Source: Odoribacter sp. AF15-53 (GTDB lineage: Bacteria; Bacteroidota; Bacteroidia; Bacteroidales; Marinifilaceae). From it: DNA of 64,000 nucleotides. Shown here piece after piece: positions 45,023-51,780 of this stretch. Numbering within the stretch: the first letter of the stretch is position 1; the number at the start of each line of letters is the position of its first letter. The stretch covers positions 182,531 to 246,530 of the forward strand of contig NZ_QUHC01000007.1 of assembly GCF_003479425.1 (NCBI RefSeq). The letters are read 5' to 3'. The notes beneath the pieces were generated by a model. It did no database searches. It was not told where the DNA came from and saw only the letters and a list, made by a program, of their open reading frames with translations. Position numbers and translations under genes: made by a program.

Positions 45023-46480
45023 GTGGTAAAAATATTTTATATAGTTTGGTGTTTCTTGTGCGTGTTATCGTTGCAAGTAGAGGCGCAGAAAGGAAAATAT
45101 TTCGAGAAAAGCGTTCGTTTTCCCGAAAAGGCCACGTTAGAGGAAAAGGTGGATATGGCAGCCCGGTTGGTTCCCTCGAAGAAGCAGTTAGCATGGCAAC
45201 AACTGGAGTTGACGGCTTTTATCCATTTCGGGATGAACACGTTTACCGGGAAGGAGCGGGGAGACGGGAAGGAGTTTCCGGTGATGTTTAACCCGGTGGC
45301 GCTGGATGCCGAGCAGTGGGTGAAAGCGTTGAAAGCGGGAGGTTTCAAACTGGTGATATTGACGGCGAAGCATCATGATGGATTCTGTTTGTGGCCGACG
45401 AAAACGACCCGCCATTCCGTGGCGGCTTCCCCGTGGAAGAATGGGAAGGGAGATATCGTCCGGGAATTGAGAAAAGCGTGTGATCGGCATGGGATGAAGT
45501 TCGGGCTTTACGTTTCTCCCTGGGATTTGAACGCGGTGAGTTACGGGGATTCTGTAAAGTATAATGATTTTTTCGTGCGCCAGTTGACGGAGTTGTTGAC
45601 GGATTACGGGAAGGTTGACGAGGTTTGGCTGGATGGTGCGGGAGGAAACGGGGAGAACGGGAAAAGACAGGGGTATAACTGGAATTTGATATTGTCGACA
45701 ATCAATAAGTTGCAACCGAACGCGGTGATTTCTATCTGCGGTGATGATGTCCGCTGGGTGGGAAACGAGAGTGGGCGGGGAAGAGAGATTGAGTGGAGTT
45801 CCGTGGCACTGGTGCCGAGGTGTTACCCGAACGCGGGGGAACGAAACACGGAGATGCGTCTGAACGTGTTTTCCCGAGATCTTGGGGGACGGGATGTTAT
45901 CGGGCGTGCCTCCGAATTATTCTGGTATCCTTCGGAAGTGGATGTTTCTATCCGTCCCGGTTGGTTCTATCACGAGAAGGAGGACGTGAAGGTGAAATCG
46001 CTGGCGGAGTTGGTGAAAATCTATTTCCAGTCGGTCGGGTGTAATTCATCGTTATTGCTGAACGTGCCTCCTGACAAGCGGGGGTTGATTAACGAGAAGG
46101 ACGTTGCCCGGTTGAAGGAGTTTGGCGATTACCTGACGAAAATGTATACCATAGATTTGGTTTCCAAGTCGTTCCGACCGTGGACGGCTAAAGAAGGCGA
46201 GGGTAAAGAGTATGCCTTGGGTAAGGGATGCGTGGTGAATACGATCTTGTTGCAAGAGGATATCAGTCGCGGGCAGCGGGTGGAAGCGTTTACCGTGGAA
46301 GGGTTGGTGAATGGCGGGTGGCAGGTGCTTGGAAAGGGGGGGACGATCGGGTATAAACGATTGTTGCGTATTCCGGATACCTCGGTGGAAGCAATTCGCA
46401 TCACGATTGATAATTGTCGTAAGGAAGCGAATATATCGAGGGTGGGTGTTTTCCTGGCTCCAGAAATACCGAGAAAATAA
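45023..46480 (+). CDS. Alpha-L-fucosidase, GH29
   Basis: 485 residues from a GTG start at 45023 that gives a full signal peptide (VWCFLCVLSLQVEA-Q). The catalytic barrel has FIHFGMNTFTG, LTAKHHDGFCLWPTKTT and the nucleophile segment VDEVWLDGAGG (Asp). A C-terminal beta domain lies at about 370-485. Removes alpha-linked fucose from host-type glycans in the periplasm or outside. No SusC/D beside it, but functionally consistent with the nearby GH20 and GH92 genes. Confidence 0.92.
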   Translation: MVKIFYIVWCFLCVLSLQVEAQKGKYFEKSVRFPEKATLEEKVDMAARLVPSKKQLAWQQLELTAFIHFGMNTFTGKERGDGKEFPVMFNPVALDAEQWVKALKAGGFKLVILTAKHHDGFCLWPTKTTRHSVAASPWKNGKGDIVRELRKACDRHGMKFGLYVSPWDLNAVSYGDSVKYNDFFVRQLTELLTDYGKVDEVWLDGAGGNGENGKRQGYNWNLILSTINKLQPNAVISICGDDVRWVGNESGRGREIEWSSVALVPRCYPNAGERNTEMRLNVFSRDLGGRDVIGRASELFWYPSEVDVSIRPGWFYHEKEDVKVKSLAELVKIYFQSVGCNSSLLLNVPPDKRGLINEKDVARLKEFGDYLTKMYTIDLVSKSFRPWTAKEGEGKEYALGKGCVVNTILLQEDISRGQRVEAFTVEGLVNGGWQVLGKGGTIGYKRLLRIPDTSVEAIRITIDNCRKEANISRVGVFLAPEIPRK

Positions 46481-46574
46481 AGTTTGTCAGGTTCGTGGCG
46501 TTTATAAAAACTTTTTTTCACGTTTTTCGTTTTAGCCATAGAGACTAAAAACAATATTTAAAACTACAGGATCT

Positions 46575-48320
46575 ATGGCAAAAAAAGTTGCAGAACAGTT
46601 GGTGGACATGCTGGTGGAGGCCGGCGTGAAACGTATCTATGCCGTGACTGGCGATAGTTTGAACGAGATAAACGATGCCGTGAGGAAGAACGATAAAATC
46701 CAATGGATACACGTGCGTCACGAGGAGGTCGGAGCTTATGCTGCCGGGGCTGAAGCGCAGTTGAACGGGCAATTGGCCTGTTGTGCGGGAAGTAGCGGAC
46801 CGGGACACGTGCATTTGATTAACGGTTTGTATGATGCTCATCGTTCGGGGGCTCCGGTGCTGGCGATTGCCTCGACAATGGCAACGGGCGAGTTCGGGAC
46901 CCGGTATTTCCAGGAGACCGACACGATAAAGTTGTTTGATGATTGCAGTTATTATAATCAGGTGGCGACGACACCTTGTCAGATGCCCCGGATGTTGCAG
47001 GCGGCCATGCAGGCGGCCGTTTCCGCTTCCGGTGTCGCGGTGATCGGGGTTCCGGGAGACGTGACGGCACGGGGTGCGGAAGATATATTTTCTTCGGTTA
47101 AAGCGTTCCCTACCCACCCGTCGATATGCCCGTCGGACGAGGAGTTGGAGGCTTTGGCCGCCTTGTTGAACGGGAAAGAGAAGATCACCTTGTTTTGCGG
47201 GATCGGGGCGAAGGATGCTCATGCCGAAGTCGTGGAATTGTCCCGTCGTTTGAATGCTCCCGTGGCGTATTCTTTCAAGAGTAAGATGGAGATACAGTAC
47301 GATAATCCTAACGAGGTGGGGATGACCGGGTTGCTGGGAATGCCTTCCGGGTATGACAGCATGCACGAGGCCGAGGTGTTGGTGATGTTGGGAACGGATT
47401 TCCCGTATGCCGCTTTTATGCCGGAGCATAACACGATCGTGCAGGTGGATATCAAGCCGGAACGTCTGGGAAGACGGGCGAAGGTAGCGATGGGACTCTG
47501 CGGGGACGTGAAAAGTACCTTGCAGGCGTTGTTGCCTCGTATCAAGCAAAAAGAGGCGGATGATTTTCTTCGGAAGCAGTTGAAGGGATACGAACGGGTG
47601 AAGGAAAATTTGCATGCTTACGTGGAGGAGAAGGGACAGACGGATAAAATTCACCCGGAGTACGTGATGTCGGTCGTGGATGAACTGGCGTCGGGAGACG
47701 CTATCTTCACGGTGGACACGGGAATGACTTGCGTCTGGGGCGCCCGTTACCTGCACGGGACGGGGCAACGGAAGATGTTGGGTTCTTTTAATCATGGGTC
47801 TATGGCGAACGCCGTACCGCAGGCTATCGGAGCTTCATTGGCTTTTCCGGAACGTCAGGTTTGGGCTTTATGCGGGGATGGCGGTATATCCATGTTGCTG
47901 GGAGATCTTTCGACGATCGTGCAATACAAGTTGCCCGTGAAGATTGTCGTGTTTAATAACCGTTCTTTGGGTATGGTGAAGTTGGAAATGGAGGTAGCGG
48001 GATTACCGGACTGGCAGACCGACATGGAGAATCCTGATTTCGCTCTCGTGGCCAAGGCGATGGGAATGGAAGGATTCACGGTGAACGATCCGGAGAAGGT
48101 ACACGAAGTGTTGGAACAGGCTATGCGGGTTGATGGTCCGGCGCTGGTGAACGTGATGACCGATCCGAACGCGCTGGCGATGCCGCCGAAAGTGGAATGG
48201 AGCCAGATGATGGGATTCGCGCAGTCCATGTACAAGTTAATGATTAATGGACGCACGAAGGAAATACTGGACACGATCAGTTCTAATTTTAGACACATGA
48301 AGGAGGTCTGGACAAATTGA
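46575..48320 (+). CDS. poxB: Pyruvate oxidase / quinone-dependent pyruvate dehydrogenase (PoxB-like)
   Basis: 581 residues, close to E. coli PoxB (572), with strong similarity throughout: GVKRIYAVTGDSLNEINDAV, the TPP glutamate in HEEVGAYAAGAEAQL, GSFNHGSMANAVPQAIGA and the TPP/Mg motif CGDGGISMLLGDL to FNNRSLG. The C-terminal tail (FAQSMYKLMINGRTKEIL) matches the part that in E. coli moves onto the membrane and contacts quinone. Converts pyruvate to acetate and CO2 with electrons to quinone. Followed after 8 bases by a structured repeat. Confidence 0.88.
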   Translation: MAKKVAEQLVDMLVEAGVKRIYAVTGDSLNEINDAVRKNDKIQWIHVRHEEVGAYAAGAEAQLNGQLACCAGSSGPGHVHLINGLYDAHRSGAPVLAIASTMATGEFGTRYFQETDTIKLFDDCSYYNQVATTPCQMPRMLQAAMQAAVSASGVAVIGVPGDVTARGAEDIFSSVKAFPTHPSICPSDEELEALAALLNGKEKITLFCGIGAKDAHAEVVELSRRLNAPVAYSFKSKMEIQYDNPNEVGMTGLLGMPSGYDSMHEAEVLVMLGTDFPYAAFMPEHNTIVQVDIKPERLGRRAKVAMGLCGDVKSTLQALLPRIKQKEADDFLRKQLKGYERVKENLHAYVEEKGQTDKIHPEYVMSVVDELASGDAIFTVDTGMTCVWGARYLHGTGQRKMLGSFNHGSMANAVPQAIGASLAFPERQVWALCGDGGISMLLGDLSTIVQYKLPVKIVVFNNRSLGMVKLEMEVAGLPDWQTDMENPDFALVAKAMGMEGFTVNDPEKVHEVLEQAMRVDGPALVNVMTDPNALAMPPKVEWSQMMGFAQSMYKLMINGRTKEILDTISSNFRHMKEVWTN

Positions 48321-48327
48321 GTCAAAG

Positions 48328-48495
48328 GTTTATAAAGTTCATAAGGTCCATAAAGTCTATAAAGTCCGTAAAGTCTGTGGACCCCTGCGGGGCGCTTTGC
48401 TCACGGCAGCCTAGGCTGCCGTTAAACACTGTCCGAAGGACACCTAAGACTTTATGGACTTTATGGACCTTATGGACTTTATGGACTTTATAGAC
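48328..48495. repeat. Hairpin with 9-bp tandem-repeat arms, repeat family C copy 1
   Basis: The left arm has six units of GTYYRTAAR type (GTTTATAAA, GTTCATAAG, GTCCATAAA and so on; 48328-48381). The right arm has five units of GACTTTATG type (48448-48495), so the arms pair over about 48 bp. The middle holds ACCCCTGCGGGGCGC and the 20-base perfect palindrome ACGGCAGCCTAGGCTGCCGT (48403-48422). A related element lies at 57018-57157. Confidence 0.85.
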
Positions 48496-48497
48496 TA

Positions 48498-48526
48498 GGG
48501 TAAACGCATTTTTTATGCGTTTGCCC
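48498..48526. terminator. Stable hairpin with T-only loop
   Basis: Stem GGGTAAACGCAT with ATGCGTTTGCCC (one G-T pair) and loop TTTTT. Lies between the repeat and the DUF2156 promoter. No T tract follows, so the function as terminator is uncertain. Confidence 0.45.
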
Positions 48527-48538
48527 GGTAAAGGAGGT

Positions 48539-48566
48539 TTTGTAAGTTAGAAAGATCGTATCTTTG
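48539..48566 (+). promoter_or_regulatory. Promoter for the DUF2156/GNAT pair
   Basis: TTTG, 16 bases, TATCTTTG, then 25 bases to ATG 48592. Good -7, slightly short spacer. Confidence 0.6.
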
Positions 48567-48591
48567 TGCGATAAATAAAGAAATATAGTAT

Positions 48592-49488
48592 ATGATAGAT
48601 TTTAAACCGATCAGGATTGAGGATAAAGAGTTGATAACGTCATATTTTCTGGCTTGCGGGAACCGGGATTGTAATCTTTCGTTCGTGAATTTGTACACGT
48701 GGCAGTTTTTGACGAACAGTCATTACGCGGTGGTGAACGATTGTCTGGTGGTGCGTTTCACGCTGGATGAAGAGAGTATCGTGTACACGATGCCCGTGGG
48801 TTCGGGGGATGTGAAAGGCGTGGTTGAGTTGCTGAAGGAACAGGCGAGAAACGAGGGGCACGTTTTGCGGATACATGGCGTGTTCCCTGAATTGGAGGAG
48901 TGGTTTAACCGGGAGTTTCCGGGGTGTTTTGACTATCGCTTGGATCGGGATTATTTTGACTATATCTATTCGCGGCAGGAGTTGGCCGAGTTGAAGGGGA
49001 AGAACTTCCAACCCAAGCGGAATCATGTGAATAAGTTCAAACGCACGTATAATTACCGCTATACCCCGCTGACGGTTGACCTGATTCCTCATTGTCTGGA
49101 ACTGGAGGAAAAGTGGTGCGAGGAGCATGGTTGTGACGAGGAGGAGAGTTTGCTGAACGAGCGGAAAGCACTGAATTTGGCCCTGCGGAATTTCGAGGCT
49201 CTCGGTCTGGTTGGCGGGGCGCTTTGGGTGGATGACGAGATTGTCGGGTTTACTTACGGGGCTCCCGTGAATCACGACACGTTTGCCGTTCACATCGAGA
49301 AGGCCGACAGTCATATTGACGGTTCTTATAACATGCTGAACCAGGAGTTCGCACGACAGATACCGGAAAAGTATATCTACTTGAACCGGGAGGAGGATTT
49401 GGGACTCGCGGGGTTACGTAAGGCGAAATTGTCTTATCGTCCCGTGATTTTGTTGGAGAAAGGATATGCCGAGTTAATTGAGAATTAA
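48592..49488 (+). CDS. DUF2156 domain protein (GNAT-like fold)
   Basis: 298 residues. Matches the DUF2156/LPG_synthase_C group: FLACGNRDCNLSFVNLYTW, FDYIYSRQELAELKGKNFQPKRNHVNKF, EKWCEEHG, FAVHIEKADSHIDGSYNMLNQEFA and LNREEDLGLAGLRKAKLSYRP. The fold is that of acyltransferases that use aminoacyl-tRNA or acyl-CoA; in related proteins it lysinylates phosphatidylglycerol, but here the membrane part is absent, so that role cannot be carried over. Followed after 15 bases by a GNAT gene, likely one operon. Confidence 0.83.
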   Translation: MIDFKPIRIEDKELITSYFLACGNRDCNLSFVNLYTWQFLTNSHYAVVNDCLVVRFTLDEESIVYTMPVGSGDVKGVVELLKEQARNEGHVLRIHGVFPELEEWFNREFPGCFDYRLDRDYFDYIYSRQELAELKGKNFQPKRNHVNKFKRTYNYRYTPLTVDLIPHCLELEEKWCEEHGCDEEESLLNERKALNLALRNFEALGLVGGALWVDDEIVGFTYGAPVNHDTFAVHIEKADSHIDGSYNMLNQEFARQIPEKYIYLNREEDLGLAGLRKAKLSYRPVILLEKGYAELIEN

Positions 49489-49503
49489 AATAAACTATTG
49501 AAG

Positions 49504-50574
49504 ATGAAAGAGTCGATGAAGAAACAGGCGGTGATGGAGTTGTGGAGACTCTGTTTTGACGATACGGAGGAGTTTATTCGTTTCTATTTCGAGAAGAAGT
49601 ACCGGGAGGAGAATGCTCTGGTATTCTGGGACGAGCAAGGGGCGGCAATTGCCGCCCTGCAAATGCCTCCTTACCCGATGACTTTTGCCGGTAGGCAGAT
49701 CGTGGCAGGGTATATTTCCGGGGCTTGTACTCACCCGTTGGCCCGGGCCCGTGGTGTTATGACCAAGTTGTTACGAGAGACGTTCTACGTGATGCGGGAG
49801 AGGAAGATCCCCGTGAGTATACTGATTCCTGCCAGCGAGTGGTTGTACGGGTATTACGGGAAGATGGGATACGCCACCGTTTTTGATTTTACCCCGGAGC
49901 ATTACAGGATTCTGGAGAAACCGGCTTCTGATCATTTTCGGGTGGAAGCGATCCGGGATGAGGCGCTGTTAACGGATGAGGTGTTCGATTATTTTCAGAA
50001 GATGATGTGGCAACGCCCTTGTTGCGTGCAGCACGACCGGGAGGATTTCGAGACGATTGTTGAGGATTTGAGAATCAGCGAGGGGGCTTTAATCGTGGTG
50101 TATGGCGGAGAGCGGGTAGTTGGAATGGCGTTTGCCGAACCGTGGGGAAATCGTGTGTTGGTGAAAGAGGGTTTGTATGATTCGGACGACGTGAAACGAG
50201 CCGCCTTGTGGGGGGTGATGAATCATCTGGATGCGGCGGAAATCTATTGCCGGGCGTTACCCGCGGGTAAAGAAGACGAGCATCGGGGGATGGCCCGGAT
50301 ACTGGACGTGGAGCAGGTGTTGCGGTTGTATGCCGTGAATTATCCCGATCGGAGTTTCGTGTTAAAGGTGACTGACGAATGGATCCCGGAGAACACTGGG
50401 ATATACGTTGTCGGACAGGGGGACTGTTCGCGAGATGAGGGGAAACGGGTCGAGGCGGAGCTTACGATACAAGAGTTGACGCGATTACTTTTCGGTTATC
50501 AACCGGAACGAAACCCTGTGTTGAATCCCTATTTCGAGACGTGTCAGCCTTTTATAAGCCTGATGCTGGATTAA
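49504..50574 (+). CDS. GNAT family N-acetyltransferase
   Basis: 356 residues from ATG 49504 (a TTG at 49498 is less likely). The N-terminal GNAT domain (about 1-140) shows IVAGYISGACTHPLARARGVMTKLLRE, the acetyl-CoA loop, followed by a second GNAT-like domain and a sterol-carrier-like C-terminal segment. This is the arrangement of Eis-type multi-acetyltransferases, though shorter. Acceptor unknown. Its stop codon shares TTAA with the stop of the convergent gene. Confidence 0.8.
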   Translation: MKESMKKQAVMELWRLCFDDTEEFIRFYFEKKYREENALVFWDEQGAAIAALQMPPYPMTFAGRQIVAGYISGACTHPLARARGVMTKLLRETFYVMRERKIPVSILIPASEWLYGYYGKMGYATVFDFTPEHYRILEKPASDHFRVEAIRDEALLTDEVFDYFQKMMWQRPCCVQHDREDFETIVEDLRISEGALIVVYGGERVVGMAFAEPWGNRVLVKEGLYDSDDVKRAALWGVMNHLDAAEIYCRALPAGKEDEHRGMARILDVEQVLRLYAVNYPDRSFVLKVTDEWIPENTGIYVVGQGDCSRDEGKRVEAELTIQELTRLLFGYQPERNPVLNPYFETCQPFISLMLD

Positions 50575-51341
50575 TATTTCCGTTTTGCCCCTTTTGTTTT
50601 CGAGTCGATGAACTCGTCAATTTCGTCTATGGAGAGCTTTTTCACGTTCGTGATAATCATGTTTTCCCGTAAGAAGTTCCCGTACGTGTTGCATTCCTCG
50701 ATGATTGAATAAAAAATATCTTTTAAATTTGCTTCGAAAGGTAGCAGAAGCGTGAACGTGATGTATTTGTCATAGTGATCGGATTGTTCGATTTCTCCTT
50801 GATTCTTGACAATAACCAGCTCGGTTTCTTTCTTGACAATATCCCATTGGAAAGGTTGCAGGGTGATACCCTCGTTGGCGATGTACACGCAGAAGTAGCG
50901 TAATAACGTGCCGTGGCCTCCCAATCCCGTGGATACGAAAATGGCCGATTCGTCCAGTAATGTCGATTGGATGAGCATCCGTGATTGTTGTAGGGCCACG
51001 GTTGCCCACGCTTTTAACGGGGTATCCTTTTTTTGAAAAGTTTCGATCGTACGATATATAGAAATATCATTGACCGTGGAAAGTATGGCCAGTAAGGTCT
51101 TCTTCTCCTCTTCGTCGATTGTTTCGTCAAATAAGTCTTGCGCGTGCGCGATGGCTTCCTTGCTCTTGACTTTAAAATCGCCGCCTTTAATGAGTTCTTC
51201 CAGAAGTTTCATGTATTGGTGTTGAACTTTCACGTCAATCTCTTCTTCGAGAATATTTAACTGGGAACCCGCTTTTGACAATAATTCATTCACGCTTTCC
51301 CACTTTGGGTCGTCTTGATTTTCTATATGTTCTGTTTTCAT
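50571..51341 (-). CDS. Conserved hypothetical cytosolic protein
   Basis: 256 residues, no signal peptide or membrane helix. The N-terminal half is acidic and helical (about 1-115, including LDEEEDV-like EEEIDVKVQHQYMKLLEELIKGG). The C-terminal half is alpha/beta with IFVSTGLGGHGTLLRYFCVYI and KYITFTLLLPFEANLKDIFYSIIEECN. I do not recognise the family. A possible -7 element (TAAATTTG, 51346-51353) lies only a few bases before the ATG, so a very short leader is possible. Confidence 0.6.
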   Translation of the reverse strand: MKTEHIENQDDPKWESVNELLSKAGSQLNILEEEIDVKVQHQYMKLLEELIKGGDFKVKSKEAIAHAQDLFDETIDEEEKKTLLAILSTVNDISIYRTIETFQKKDTPLKAWATVALQQSRMLIQSTLLDESAIFVSTGLGGHGTLLRYFCVYIANEGITLQPFQWDIVKKETELVIVKNQGEIEQSDHYDKYITFTLLLPFEANLKDIFYSIIEECNTYGNFLRENMIITNVKKLSIDEIDEFIDSKTKGAKRKY

Positions 51342-51748
51342 ACTGCAAATTTAAACTATTTGTTGATTATACGGATCAAAAAATAAAAGATTCATCGTTG
51401 TTAAGTTTAAATTCCGGGTGAAAGGAGGCGAATTGCCGTTTTCGGCACTACGGGGAACGGGATGAGACCTCGGTTTTTCATGTTAATTTCTGTATATTCG
51501 CACTGGTGTCTCCCTGGTAAGTTGCCGATAAGTTAACGATAAGTTGCCGATAAGTTGCCGATGTGGAGCGGTAACTTGTACCTGATTTTGCCTCGACGTG
51601 TTGCGAGGATACGAGCGAGAGGCCGGAGAGGCTATTTACAGGTAGGGACGAGAGGGGAGGGGCCTGAGTTCTTGTACGAAACATACATTTATGATGAATT
51701 CGTCAATTTTATTCTGTGTTTATTTAGAAAAAATAAAAATAAAGTTTT
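51342..51748. other. Non-coding gap with 11-bp tandem array
   Basis: No gene seen. Contains the direct repeats at 51518-51561 and a GA-rich stretch (51605-51665). The FeoAB -7 element follows at 51749. Confidence 0.55.
51518..51561. repeat. 11-bp tandem repeats, 4 units
   Basis: TAAGTTGCCGA, TAAGTTAACGA, TAAGTTGCCGA, TAAGTTGCCGA with no spacers. Period 11 like the array at 21467-21520 but a different sequence. It lies about 190 bases before the FeoAB promoter. Confidence 0.8.
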
Positions 51749-51756
51749 TACCTTTG
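51749..51756 (+). promoter_or_regulatory. Putative -7 element (TACCTTTG) for feoAB
   Basis: Exact TAnnTTTG match, 24 bases before the ATG at 51781. No obvious -33 partner or Fur-type palindrome was found by eye. Confidence 0.5.
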
Positions 51757-51780
51757 TGACATTAAATACAAGATGTTTAT

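Noticed and set aside
46545..47795. A 416-codon open frame opposite poxB
   Set aside because: It is antisense to a strongly conserved gene and codes for a protein rich in His, Arg and Ser without any domain; it arises from codon bias on the other strand.
46575..48320. Acetolactate synthase
   Set aside because: The sequence follows E. coli PoxB closely, including its C-terminal membrane tail, and no small regulatory subunit gene is next to it.
48328..48495. CRISPR-like array
   Set aside because: Units are 9 bp, directly joined without spacers, and the right arm is the reverse complement of the left. No cas genes nearby.
51518..51561. CRISPR or phage attachment repeats
   Set aside because: Four 11-bp units without spacers and no integrase or cas gene close by.
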